From: Clostridia bacterium
Lineage (GTDB): Bacteria; Bacillota; Clostridia; Christensenellales; Aristaeellaceae
Reading direction: 5' to 3'
Length of the DNA stretch: 38,654 bases
NCBI GenBank assembly: GCA_017465155.1
Contig: JAFTWV010000044.1
Location: 1 to 38,654 of the forward strand
Shown here: one piece after another, positions 1-7,630 of the stretch
How the letters are laid out: the number at the start of each line of letters is the position of its first letter
How positions within the stretch are numbered: position 1 is the first letter of the stretch
Translations under genes and position numbers: made by a program
Notes under the pieces: model-generated
Seen by the model: the letters and a program-made list of their open reading frames with translations, nothing else
The model's database searches: none
Told to the model about the DNA's origin: nothing

Positions 1-30
1 CCCTTCGCGGGATCCAAGGGCAGAGCCCTC
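1..30 (+). repeat. Partial copy A of an interspersed two-hairpin repeat, cut by the window edge
   Basis: The first 29 bases repeat the 3' half of the fuller copy at 89-152, including the CCAAGGGC-AGA-GCCCT hairpin. The left part lies outside the window. Between this copy and copy B (31-88) I see no gene or promoter. Confidence 0.75.
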
Positions 31-88
31 GTCCGTCCCCCCTCCCGATAAACACGCGCAGACAGCCCAAAGAGAAAAAACAGGAAAG

Positions 89-152
89 ATCGCGAAACGG
101 GTGTCGAGAGGGGCAATGCCCCTTCGCGGGATCCAAGGGCAGAGCCCTTGGA
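89..152 (+). repeat. Copy B of the interspersed two-hairpin repeat
   Basis: The unit starts with ATCGCGAAACGGG, then a hairpin GGGGC-AAT-GCCCC (110-122), then a hairpin CCAAGGGC-AGA-GCCCTTGG (133-151). Related copies lie at 1-30, 12234-12299 and 17609-17660, all in the same orientation. This copy ends 19 nt before the ribosome binding site of the first gene, so it is probably in its 5' leader or an upstream intergenic spacer. No open frame or transposase is attached, so it resembles a non-autonomous REP-like element rather than an insertion sequence. Confidence 0.8.
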
Positions 153-184
153 AGTCGGAGACGCCCTGTTAAGGAGATATTGTT

Positions 185-1183
185 TTGCATTATATTGTGG
201 TGGATTTGGAATGGAATCAGCCGATGTCCTTCGAGTCTCATGTGTACCGTGAGGTGGGGGACAGGCTGATCTTCGAGATGATTCAGATTGGTGCGGTGAA
301 GGTCGGGGAGAACTTCGAGGTGATCGACAGCATATCGATCCCGATCAGGCCGACCCATTATGTAAAGATTCATCCGCGCATCAAGCGGATGACGCAGCTG
401 GGCTCGGAGGAGCTGGCGGACGCGCCGCAGTTTCTGGAGGCGATGGATCAGTTCGCGGCGTGGTGCGGCGAGGATTACACGCTGCTGACCTGGGGCTGCG
501 ATGACGTGAGCGTGCTGAAGCAGAACATGGACTTCTTCGGCTGCCAGGTGAAGCTGCCGCCGCTGTGCGATATCCAGCGGCTGTTCTCCGATGTGCATAA
601 GTGCCGGGAACGCAAGGGCTTGAAGGCTGCGATGGAGATGCTCGAAATTGAGCCGGATGCTTCCCGCTATTTCCACAACGCCCTGCACGATGCGTACTAT
701 ACGGCGCTGGTGTTTGCCCGTCTTCCCAATCCGGAGGACGTGCTCAAGTATCCCCAGCAGCCCCGCCCCCTCATTCACACGGACAAGAAGGAACGCCAGA
801 AGGGCGAAGCCTTTGCTACCATCGCTGAGGCCTTTGCCAGTGAGTTTGCCCAGCAGCCCCGCTGCCCCGTGTGCGGCAAAAAGGTGAAGCTGGAGGACGG
901 CGGCTACGTTCGGCAAACGGCGGATAAGTACATCCACATCGGCAACTGTCCGCATCACGGCCCACTGCTGATCCGTGTACGCCTGCGGCTGCAGCGCGAC
1001 GGCCAGAAGCTGATGAGCATGACTCTTGCCAAAGCTGCTCCCAGCAACAAGGCTTATGTGCACACCAAGCGTATTCAGATGACCCAGCGCGATGCGGAAT
1101 ACGAGGCCGAGTATGGCCAGCCCCGTGATCTGGAAGCGGAGCTGGCGCTGGCAGACCGCAGCAGCATGCCCTTTGAGGATTGA
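185..1183 (+). CDS. DEDDh 3'-5' exonuclease (KapD / DNA polymerase III epsilon-like) with C-terminal zinc ribbon
   Basis: Predicted 3'-to-5' exonuclease of the RNase H-like DEDD superfamily, probably acting on RNA or single-stranded DNA ends. Motif Exo I is VVDLEWN (D7, E9). A second acidic site is in TWGCDD (about 106-107). Exo III has the DEDDh form HNALHDA (H164, D169). After the catalytic domain (about 1-185), a Cys-x2-Cys pair (C227, C230) and C255-P-H-H suggest a zinc ribbon not found in minimal KapD proteins. The start is TTG at 185, preceded by AAGGAG at 171-176; starting later would remove the catalytic D7. Length is 332 aa. It is followed after 47 nt by the nucleoside kinase. The fold assignment is firm; the substrate is unknown. 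Confidence 0.87.
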   Translation: MHYIVVDLEWNQPMSFESHVYREVGDRLIFEMIQIGAVKVGENFEVIDSISIPIRPTHYVKIHPRIKRMTQLGSEELADAPQFLEAMDQFAAWCGEDYTLLTWGCDDVSVLKQNMDFFGCQVKLPPLCDIQRLFSDVHKCRERKGLKAAMEMLEIEPDASRYFHNALHDAYYTALVFARLPNPEDVLKYPQQPRPLIHTDKKERQKGEAFATIAEAFASEFAQQPRCPVCGKKVKLEDGGYVRQTADKYIHIGNCPHHGPLLIRVRLRLQRDGQKLMSMTLAKAAPSNKAYVHTKRIQMTQRDAEYEAEYGQPRDLEAELALADRSSMPFED

Positions 1184-1230
1184 GCATAGGCTGATACATC
1201 ATCGACAATTGAAAAGTCAGGAGGCATTGT

Positions 1231-2880
1231 ATGAACATCAGGTGCGGCAACAGAACCATTGAAATGGAGGCTGGCGTGACGGTCATGCAATGCCTTCTTG
1301 CGCTTTCTGCACCGACGGAAGGCGTGCTGGCAGTGCAGCAGGGCGGCGCTGTGCTGGAGCTCTACGATGAGGTGCGGCGCGACGGTGAGCTGCGTCCGCT
1401 GACGCTGCAAAGCGAGGAGGGCCGCCGTATATATGAGCGCTCGCTGCGGTTTGTGGCGCTGCTTGCGATCCGCCGGGTGCTGCCAGGACAGCGTGTTCGC
1501 ATCGAATACAGCGTGGGCGGCGGCGTGCTGCTTCGTACGCCGGGGCATGAGCTGTCCCGGGAGGACTGCACGGCGATTGAGCAGGAAATGCGCCGCATCA
1601 CCGGGGCCAATCTGCCCTTTGACAAGCGTGAATGGTCGCTGGATGATGCGATTGCCTATTTTGCCGCCGACGGGCAGGACGACAAGGTGGAGCTTCTGCG
1701 CCGGCGCCCCTTCCCGTTTTTCAATATGTATGAATGCGATGGGATGTGGGAGTATTTCTACGGTGCAATGACGCCGTCAACGTGGTATGTGAGGATATTC
1801 GGCGTGGAGCATCTGCCGGGACGGGGAATGGCGCTGCTGATGCCCGATCCCGTACAGCCGGAGCGCTCGCTGGCGTATATCGACCGTCCCAAGCATCTGC
1901 GGGTGTTCGACCAGTCACATGAGTGGTGCGGCATTCTGGGGGTGAAAAACGCCCCGGATATGGATCGTCTCATTGAGACGAAGAAGCTTCGGTCCTTCAT
2001 CCGCATCAACGAAGCTCTGCATGCCAAGGCCATCGCGGAGATTGCCGATACCATCGCAGCGCGCGGCAGGCAGATCATCATGATTGCCGGGCCGTCCTCC
2101 TCGGGCAAGACCACTTTCACCGGACGGCTTGAGATCGCGCTGCGGGTGCTGGGCTACCAGCCTGTACAGCTTTCGCTGGATAATTATTACCTCAACCGTG
2201 CTGATCTGCCTGTGGAGGAGGACGGCAGCGTCGATCTGGAGGGAATCCATACCATTGATGTGCCGCTGTTCCGGGAGCACATGGTGCGCCTGCTGGCGGG
2301 CGAGACGGTGGAAACGCCGCGCTTCTCCTTCCATCGGGGAGAGCGGGAGCCGCAGGGCGTCCCCCTGACGCTTGCGCCGGGTCAGCCGGTGCTGGTGGAG
2401 GGTATCCACGGCCTGAATCCTGCGTTGGTGGAGGGCGTGCCGGAGGAGGCGATCCACCGCATCTTCGTCAGTGCGCTGACCTGCATCAACCTTGACGATC
2501 ACAACCGCATCCGCACGACAGATGTACGCCTTCTGCGCCGCATTGTGCGTGATAACCAGTTCCGCGGCACGTCGCCCGATGAGACTCTTTCCATGTGGCC
2601 CAGCGTCCGCAGGGGCGAGGAAACGTGGATTTTCCCCCATCAGGAGCGGGCAGACAGCATGTTCAACACTGCCCTGCACTATGAGCTGCCGGTTCTCAAG
2701 CGCTATGCCTACGGGCTTCTCAAGGCCATCACGCCCGACAACCCCAATTACCTCACTGCTCGCCGGCTGGTCAAGATGCTCAACTACTTCACTGAGGTCA
2801 GCGAGGATGTGCTGGACGAGGTGCCCCCGCTGAGCCTGCTGAGAGAGTTCATCGGCGGGTGCACGATTGACAAGGACTAA
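1231..2880 (+). CDS. Nucleoside (uridine-type) kinase with ThrRS-like N-terminal region
   Basis: A 549-aa two-part protein. Residues 1 to about 270 resemble the TGS plus second additional domain of threonyl-tRNA synthetase. Residues about 280-500 form a uridine kinase/phosphoribulokinase-type P-loop kinase with Walker A GPSSSGKTT (287-295) and the SLDNYY stretch (D317) that usually carries the catalytic aspartate. This architecture is a known family in Clostridia and Bacteroides, annotated as nucleoside kinase or Udk-like; it would phosphorylate a nucleoside with ATP or GTP in the cytosol, and the actual substrate is not established. ATG at 1231 has AGGAGG at 1219-1224, spacing 6. It shares a strand with the exonuclease upstream and the small gene 80 nt downstream, so co-transcription is likely. 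Confidence 0.88.
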   Translation: MNIRCGNRTIEMEAGVTVMQCLLALSAPTEGVLAVQQGGAVLELYDEVRRDGELRPLTLQSEEGRRIYERSLRFVALLAIRRVLPGQRVRIEYSVGGGVLLRTPGHELSREDCTAIEQEMRRITGANLPFDKREWSLDDAIAYFAADGQDDKVELLRRRPFPFFNMYECDGMWEYFYGAMTPSTWYVRIFGVEHLPGRGMALLMPDPVQPERSLAYIDRPKHLRVFDQSHEWCGILGVKNAPDMDRLIETKKLRSFIRINEALHAKAIAEIADTIAARGRQIIMIAGPSSSGKTTFTGRLEIALRVLGYQPVQLSLDNYYLNRADLPVEEDGSVDLEGIHTIDVPLFREHMVRLLAGETVETPRFSFHRGEREPQGVPLTLAPGQPVLVEGIHGLNPALVEGVPEEAIHRIFVSALTCINLDDHNRIRTTDVRLLRRIVRDNQFRGTSPDETLSMWPSVRRGEETWIFPHQERADSMFNTALHYELPVLKRYAYGLLKAITPDNPNYLTARRLVKMLNYFTEVSEDVLDEVPPLSLLREFIGGCTIDKD

Positions 2881-2960
2881 CGCCAACGGTTCTCCATTTG
2901 GGAGATCTGTCAGCGCAGCTGAACGAGAGGGGTCTTCGTGCAATGGGAGGAATCACGCGC

Positions 2961-3467
2961 ATGGGCAGTACATTCACCATCGATATCCTGGAGCTCTGCT
3001 GGCTGAACGGCCAGCCGGAGGAGACTGACCTCTGCGCCCACGGCATTGTGCGCATCCGCATTGGAGACAGCGTGCTGGAGGACGAGGTGAGTATGAGCGC
3101 CTCGGCGCTGCACCTGCTGCGCTCGGTATCAGCGGATCACGAGCCGGACGAAATGGCAAAGCTCTTCCCGACGGACGGCTTCTGCTGGACGCCGTTCGAG
3201 GACAGCATCTACCTTGGCGGCTGCCCCAACGGCGGCTTCGACGGCCATGTCACCCATGAAGATGGCTTTGTCCGTATTGCGCTGGAGGGCCTGCCGGAGG
3301 TGCGCGTCCCGCTGGATGCGTACCGGGCGGAGGTCTTCCGCTTTGCCGATGCGGTGGAAGGGCTGTTCCGCCAGAGCAAACCCAAAGTGCCATCCTGCGA
3401 GCTGGACCGCCTGTGGTATCCGGTTTTCTGGCAGGAATGGCGCCGGAGACGGTCTGCTGGAATTTGA
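2961..3467 (+). CDS. Hypothetical protein, 168 aa, family not recognised
   Basis: The frame is open from 2898, but the best start is ATG 2961, which has GGAGG at 2946-2950 (spacing 10); ATG 2943 with GAGAGGGG upstream is an alternative. The product is acidic in its first two thirds, has no signal peptide or membrane segment, and reads as a beta-rich domain (VRIRIGDSVLEDEVSM, then VRIALEGLPEVRVPL) followed by a helix and a basic tail ending RRRRSAG. Cysteines are scattered without a metal motif. It lies between the nucleoside kinase (80 nt upstream) and the hydrolase (90 nt downstream) on the same strand. I do not assign a function. Confidence 0.7.
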   Translation: MGSTFTIDILELCWLNGQPEETDLCAHGIVRIRIGDSVLEDEVSMSASALHLLRSVSADHEPDEMAKLFPTDGFCWTPFEDSIYLGGCPNGGFDGHVTHEDGFVRIALEGLPEVRVPLDAYRAEVFRFADAVEGLFRQSKPKVPSCELDRLWYPVFWQEWRRRRSAGI

Positions 3468-3557
3468 AAATGCAGTGTGGACTGCGTCGCCGCCTTTGAC
3501 AATGGGGCGACACGGCAGGATTGTATTGACAAAATGTTTTTGAAGGAGGCTCCCACC

Positions 3558-4472
3558 ATGTCCCGTGAGATGCTGCCGCCTTATACGGTAGAAAACTTTC
3601 CCGAGAATCAGACCCTGCCCGAGGGTGCGCGCACGGTGCAGTGGCGTGATACCTTCGGTTATGGCGTGGCCTTTTGTCCGGATATTCCCTATGCCGAGCG
3701 CGATGGCGAAACGCTGCACATCCAGTACCTCACCCCCCGAAACGACCGGACGGACAATCCGCTGATTGTGTTTGTGCAGGGCAGCGCGTGGTTCCGGCAG
3801 GATGTATATATTCATCTGCCGGAGATGCTGCGGATGTGTCAGCGGGGCTACTGCGTGGCGCTGGTACAGTACCGGCCCAGCACGGTTGCGGCTTTCCCGG
3901 CGCAGGCGGAGGACGCCAAAACAGCCATCCGTTTCCTGCGGAAAGACGCGAAGAAATACCGCTTCGATCCGGCTCGCGTGGCGCTTTGGGGTGATTCCAG
4001 CGGCGGCCATACCGTACTGATGGCGGGAATTACCGGCAATGACTGGCCTAACCATCCTGATGATGAGCAGGACGGCGCGCAAGTGCAGTGCATCGTGGAC
4101 TGGTACGGTCCGACGGTGGTGAGCGAAATGGCCTTTGAGCCCAGCGCGAACGAGCACGCCAGCCCTGATTGCCCTGAAGGCTGGCTGATTGGTCATCTGC
4201 CGGTGCAGGAACATCCGGAACTGGCGGAACGCACCGTTCCGCAGCGTTATCTGCGTCCGGACAAGGCCACGCCGCCCATTCTCATCATGCATGGCAGCCG
4301 CGACATGACGGTCAACTTCCAGCAGAGTGTGCACCTGTACGAGGCCATGCGGAAGCTGGGCAAGGAATGTGAATTTGTGAAGGTGCTGGGAGGAGACCAT
4401 GGATGGCGCGGCTTCTGCTGCGAAGAAGCGCTGAACGAGGTGGACGCGTTCCTGAAGAAGCATCTTGGGTAA
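3558..4472 (+). CDS. Alpha/beta hydrolase, BD-FAE / esterase-lipase type
   Basis: A 304-aa cytosolic serine hydrolase without signal peptide. The nucleophile elbow is GDSSGG (middle of the protein), the acid is probably in GSRDMTV, and the catalytic histidine in GGDHGW near the C-terminus, giving the full Ser-Asp-His triad order. An oxyanion region appears as VFVQGSAW, replacing the HGGG of hormone-sensitive lipases, as in the BD-FAE and carboxylesterase groups that deacetylate sugars or small esters. The start at ATG 3558 is set by AAGGAGG at 3543-3549; the frame extends upstream to 3477 but without a ribosome binding site. A bidirectional terminator follows immediately. The substrate is not predictable. 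Confidence 0.88.
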   Translation: MSREMLPPYTVENFPENQTLPEGARTVQWRDTFGYGVAFCPDIPYAERDGETLHIQYLTPRNDRTDNPLIVFVQGSAWFRQDVYIHLPEMLRMCQRGYCVALVQYRPSTVAAFPAQAEDAKTAIRFLRKDAKKYRFDPARVALWGDSSGGHTVLMAGITGNDWPNHPDDEQDGAQVQCIVDWYGPTVVSEMAFEPSANEHASPDCPEGWLIGHLPVQEHPELAERTVPQRYLRPDKATPPILIMHGSRDMTVNFQQSVHLYEAMRKLGKECEFVKVLGGDHGWRGFCCEEALNEVDAFLKKHLG

Positions 4473-4476
4473 ATGG

Positions 4477-4509
4477 AAACGGACGGCTCAGGTGGGAGTC
4501 GTCCGTTTT
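4477..4509. terminator. Bidirectional intrinsic terminator between convergent genes
   Basis: Perfect 9-bp stem AAACGGACG (4477-4485) with CGTCCGTTT (4500-4508), ending in a T-rich run on the + strand and an A-run at the other side. It lies between the hydrolase stop (4472) and the regulator stop (4516), which converge here. Confidence 0.8.
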
Positions 4510-4515
4510 GCTTTG

Positions 4516-4845
4516 CTATTCAAGTGATTTCAGGTAGGTTTCCAGCAGACGCAGGGCGGTTTCCTTGTGCTGCGGCGTGCTGTCTTGCAGGCGCGACAGG
4601 ATGGTTTCCTCGCGCAGCAATGCCTGTGTGCTGTCGTCGGTAAGGATTTCGTCGGGGGTGATGTGCAGTGCCTCGCAGATACGCAGCAGCGTATCAAGGC
4701 GTATGTTCAGCTTGCCGCGTTCGAGGTCTGCGTAGGTCTTTTCAGATATTTCAGCCGCGGCGGCGGTTTCCAGCTGGGTCATGCCATAACGCTTGCGAAT
4801 GCTGTATAGCTTGTTGCCGATCCTTCGGAAGTCGTGAAGCAACAT
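4516..4845 (-). CDS. XRE/Cro-CI family transcriptional regulator
   Basis: A 109-aa protein whose residues 8-65 form a helix-turn-helix of the HTH_3/XRE class (GMTQLETAAAAEISEKTYADLERGK, split by the recognition turn). The tail (about 70-109) is helical and may dimerise. ATG at 4845 is preceded on the minus strand by GAGGTG with about 6 nt spacing. It is divergent from the large secreted-protein gene at 4986. The 140-bp intergenic region holds a perfect 14-bp inverted repeat, with one arm in this gene's own leader and the other on the -10/start of the divergent promoter. That is the layout expected for autoregulation plus control of the neighbour. Binding itself is inference. Confidence 0.9.
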   Translation of the reverse strand: MLLHDFRRIGNKLYSIRKRYGMTQLETAAAAEISEKTYADLERGKLNIRLDTLLRICEALHITPDEILTDDSTQALLREETILSRLQDSTPQHKETALRLLETYLKSLE

Positions 4846-4877
4846 GGAAACACCTCGTTTTCTACCTGATATTAGGG

Positions 4878-4883
4878 ATTATA
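4878..4883 (-). promoter_or_regulatory. Putative -10 of the XRE regulator gene
   Basis: On the minus strand this reads TATAAT, 32 nt before the regulator start. A good -35 at 17 nt is absent (GGTTTG), while TTGTCA lies only 14 nt away, so the promoter may be weak or activator-dependent. Confidence 0.45.
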
Positions 4884-4896
4884 CTTCCTGTTTTGA

Positions 4897-4925
4897 TTGA
4901 CAAACCGGTAGATTAAGGTTAGAAT
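4897..4925 (+). promoter_or_regulatory. Sigma-A promoter of the 745-aa secreted protein gene
   Basis: TTGACA (4897-4902), 17-nt spacer, TAGAAT (4920-4925); predicted start near 4932. The -10 and start point are overlapped by the right arm of the inverted repeat (4923-4936), so the promoter looks repressible. Confidence 0.75.
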
Positions 4926-4985
4926 ATCAGGTAGAATAATACCTAATGCAGAATCGGATATAAATAATGAAAGGGAGGAAAGAAA

Positions 4986-7223
4986 ATGAGGTTGTTACGA
5001 CGGTTGATCAGCTTGATGCTGGTGTTGACGATGGTGCTGGGGGCAGTGGGGGCCAGAGCGGAAAAGGAGACTCCGCCGGAGATAACCTGCACTGTAGGTG
5101 ACGCTATGATAGAGCGGAATGGCGCGATAATTAATGTTAGTATACCTATTGAAATTGAGTGTCCATCATATGATTTTGTATATGACATAGAATGTACTGT
5201 TTATACGGACACAATGGGGGTTCACGAAACTTGGGAAGGATCAATGCATGAAAGAGGTTTGCATGTTGATACTACATGCGTAGTAAAGATTCCGTGGGTA
5301 CCAGGGCCAAATCCTTACAAGTACCATGTGCTCATTGAATCTCCTAATATGATCCTTTATTACGATGATTATCACTATTCATTTTCTTATGAATGCGATC
5401 ATGTCGCGGATGATGAAGCGGTTTATCTTCGGACGGAATACTATCCCTATACAAAGGGGTATCACGGCAAAGAGAAATACGAAACGGTTCACAATAGGAT
5501 CGACGTATATCAGGCGACATGCAAGAAATGCGGAAAAGTGTTTCAATCCTACCTTAACTCGCGGGATGAGGAGCACCTGGGCGAGGTGTGCATCTGCGGC
5601 TATGTACAGCCGGGTCATAATGTGATCGAAAGTGTTACGTTCCTGCCGTTGGGTGGTTGTTGTGTAGGCGAGGAATTCCGTTTGCTCGTACAGACAAGTG
5701 ATATTGTGGAGACGCTGACGGCTGTGAACAACGAAGGCGTTTCGCTGAACAAAGAATGGAAACGGATTGATACCACCTGGAAGCGGACTGGCGAAGGTGA
5801 TGGAACCGCCTTGTGGGAAGTTGTGTACAAGGCTGATGTGCCGGCAAATGCTCGTACATGGACGATAAAGGCATATAGCGCGACAAACAAGTATCTGGGA
5901 ACAAAGGTGACTAATCCTTTGACAATCACGCTTCAGCCAATAGAGTCCCAGGAAGCTCGTTGGACGAGATGCCAGGATGCGATGCTGAAATGGGCTGTGC
6001 TGTCTAAGGGAACGATGGATACCACACAAGCGTATTCGGCAGAGATCGGGACAGCGTTTACTGCCAATAGGATGTGGCATTATATTGCTGGAATGGCCTT
6101 GTATGAAGCAGGTGATGTGGGGCTAACGCTCTACAATGCGGTGGTAAATACATGGGCAAACATGGGAGAGAGTTTGCTGAACCTGTTGACGTTGCAGTTT
6201 GCAGAGTTTGGCTATACAGAAGAAAAACTTGATAAAATTACCAAGTCAATTTGGCGCGCGCAGATATTGGATATGCTGAACAACAATGCTGTTGAAAACA
6301 ACGATACAGCGAATGAGACAGCTGCTGTTCTCATGTCCGATACTTTGGCTGAAGTGATCGATGCAACATACAAAGAAGAAGCGGAAGCATTAACCAAATG
6401 GGCAGATGATTTGGCAATTCTGTTTGAGGAGTATTTCGGAAAAACAGATGTTGATTTCGTAAAGGATTTGCGCAGCGAAGCCAAAACGTATGGTGATGTT
6501 GTGAAAATCAGTGATGCATGCGGTTATCTGCTCGACTATGTGTCTGTTGCGATTAAGTCGGTGGAGGCAGCGAATGAGGTTAGTACGCTCAAGAATGAAT
6601 ACAGCAAGCTGTGCCAGGATTACAATCGTTCTGTACAGGAGCTGAATAAACTGAAGCAAGATGCACAGGAAATGGGGAATGAGCAGCTTGTTGAAGTTAT
6701 TGATGAGATGCTCAAGGATTTGAAACAGCAGCGACTGGACAATGAATTGAGAATTGTTAAGATTGTCTACGATATTATGAAATTCATGAAGAACAATGAC
6801 ATACACAATGCTGCTGCTTCTGCTGCACTAAAAGAGATCATTGGAATGGGGTTGACAGAGGGGCCGCTTGCGCTTGGAATAGTAGAACTGATTGCAAAAT
6901 GGACACAGACAGTTACGAATCTTGATGAGACATATGTCGCTGCAGCCAATTTGTATGTTCTGTATGCTATGTCCAGAAGCATGGAAATTGCGAATGTTGA
7001 GAACTACAATGATTGCAAATTTAACTACAGAACATTTGAATTGATGGCACGTATCCATGCTGCTGGCTGTGACGCGGCGATTGAATTCGTGAAGGCACAC
7101 AGAGGCCTTGGAATCGACATGGAGGTTTTGGGGCTGGAGTCAGAACAGGATATGAATAACTTGATTCAAATGCTGCAGGCAGAAAAGCAAATCTTCCTCA
7201 ATTACGCCAACAGCCTCAAGTAA
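4986..7223 (+). CDS. Large secreted protein with Cys-rich (zinc-ribbon-like) and Ig-like parts and a helical C-terminal half, function unknown
   Basis: The 745-aa product begins with a Sec signal peptide (basic MRLLRRL, hydrophobic core, cleavage probably after ARA at residue 25). Residues about 136-205 hold CDH, then CKKCG (about 178), then CICGY (about 200), a pattern like a zinc ribbon. Residues about 212-316 look like a beta-sandwich (Ig-like) domain. From about 320 to 745 it is almost all helix, with a coiled-coil-like stretch near 535-600 rich in Glu, Lys and Leu. No sortase, dockerin or catalytic motif is visible. GGGAGG at 4972-4977 precedes ATG 4986. Codon choice is clearly more AT-rich than in all neighbours, which suggests transfer together with the divergent regulator. 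Its role, such as surface structure or toxin-like effector, cannot be decided from sequence. Confidence 0.85.
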   Translation: MRLLRRLISLMLVLTMVLGAVGARAEKETPPEITCTVGDAMIERNGAIINVSIPIEIECPSYDFVYDIECTVYTDTMGVHETWEGSMHERGLHVDTTCVVKIPWVPGPNPYKYHVLIESPNMILYYDDYHYSFSYECDHVADDEAVYLRTEYYPYTKGYHGKEKYETVHNRIDVYQATCKKCGKVFQSYLNSRDEEHLGEVCICGYVQPGHNVIESVTFLPLGGCCVGEEFRLLVQTSDIVETLTAVNNEGVSLNKEWKRIDTTWKRTGEGDGTALWEVVYKADVPANARTWTIKAYSATNKYLGTKVTNPLTITLQPIESQEARWTRCQDAMLKWAVLSKGTMDTTQAYSAEIGTAFTANRMWHYIAGMALYEAGDVGLTLYNAVVNTWANMGESLLNLLTLQFAEFGYTEEKLDKITKSIWRAQILDMLNNNAVENNDTANETAAVLMSDTLAEVIDATYKEEAEALTKWADDLAILFEEYFGKTDVDFVKDLRSEAKTYGDVVKISDACGYLLDYVSVAIKSVEAANEVSTLKNEYSKLCQDYNRSVQELNKLKQDAQEMGNEQLVEVIDEMLKDLKQQRLDNELRIVKIVYDIMKFMKNNDIHNAAASAALKEIIGMGLTEGPLALGIVELIAKWTQTVTNLDETYVAAANLYVLYAMSRSMEIANVENYNDCKFNYRTFELMARIHAAGCDAAIEFVKAHRGLGIDMEVLGLESEQDMNNLIQMLQAEKQIFLNYANSLK

Positions 7224-7235
7224 AATAGAAATGTA

Positions 7236-7271
7236 GGGGGAAGGAAAATCAAAAAGAGTTTTCCTTCCCCC
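7236..7271. terminator. Strong hairpin after the secreted-protein gene, no U tract
   Basis: Perfect 13-bp stem: GGGGGAAGGAAAA (7236-7248) with TTTTCCTTCCCCC (7259-7271), 10-nt loop. It starts 13 nt after the stop codon and ends just before the ileS promoter. The usual 3' T-run is missing, so it may be a terminator of lower efficiency or an mRNA 3'-end stabiliser. Confidence 0.55.
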
Positions 7272-7272
7272 C

Positions 7273-7301
7273 TTGCAAAAATCGGAAACCTCGACTATAA
7301 T
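7273..7301 (+). promoter_or_regulatory. Sigma-A promoter of the T-box/ileS transcript
   Basis: TTGCAA (7273-7278), 17-nt spacer, TATAAT (7296-7301). Predicted transcription start is near 7308, just ahead of the T-box leader. Confidence 0.8.
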
Positions 7302-7307
7302 AGCTTG

Positions 7308-7594
7308 TAACGTTCACGCAGATGGGGACGGCGAGGCAGCGCGCCTTCAGCGAGCCGGAGAATGGTGTGAGTCCGGCAGGAAAGCGAACCGAAGCAAATC
7401 ACCCCGGAGTGAGTCGTGCTGAACAAAGTAGGCGCGACCGGGCGCTCCCGATACAGGGCGAGCATGTGGGGATTTCATCCCGTTTTCATCTCGCATGCGC
7501 AGAGTGGGCGGCTATGCCGTCAAACTTGGGTGGTACCGCGGATATAGATTTCGTATCCGTCCCAGTGATTGTTTGCTGGGGCGGGTTTTCTTTT
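7308..7594 (+). promoter_or_regulatory. T-box riboswitch (tRNA-Ile) upstream of ileS
   Basis: A full class I T-box leader. The distal stem I segment with AGCGAGCCGG and the paired GTCCGGC is at about 7347-7378. A specifier-loop strand contains ATC at 7398-7400, an isoleucine codon. The conserved AGTAGGCGCGACCGGGC and CCCGATACAG-type stem II/III block lies near 7427-7457. The T-box sequence TGGGTGGTACCGCG is at 7527-7540, and its UGGU (7531-7534) would pair with the ACCA end of tRNA-Ile. The terminator is CCGTCCCAG (7557-7565) with CTGGGGCGG (7576-7584), followed by a T-rich run to 7594. By family knowledge, uncharged tRNA-Ile stabilises the antiterminator and lets RNA polymerase read into ileS. 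Confidence 0.95.
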
Positions 7595-7630
7595 GGAGAT
7601 TTGCCCCGTGATCTACAGGAGGGAACAACC

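Larger units (their letters stand above)
4860..4936. promoter_or_regulatory. Candidate operator: perfect 14-bp inverted repeat between xre gene and secreted-protein gene
   Basis: TTCTACCTGATATT (4860-4873) is the exact reverse complement of AATATCAGGTAGAA (4923-4936). The arms are centred about 63 bp apart, roughly six helical turns. Between and beside them are degenerate copies of the same core: GGTAGATTA at 4908, GGTTAGAATA at 4918 and ACCTAAT at 4941. The left arm falls between the putative -10 and the start codon of the regulator. The right arm covers the -10 and the start region of the plus promoter. A dimeric repressor bridging both is a reasonable reading. Confidence 0.7.

Noticed and set aside
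3494-3540. Two TTGACA boxes before the hydrolase gene as promoters
   Set aside because: The first has no -10 at 16-18 nt; the second lies next to the ribosome binding site with no room for a -10 before the start.
7322-7630. N-terminal extension of ileS into the leader
   Set aside because: The segment is the T-box riboswitch and terminator; the first ATG with a ribosome binding site is 7631.
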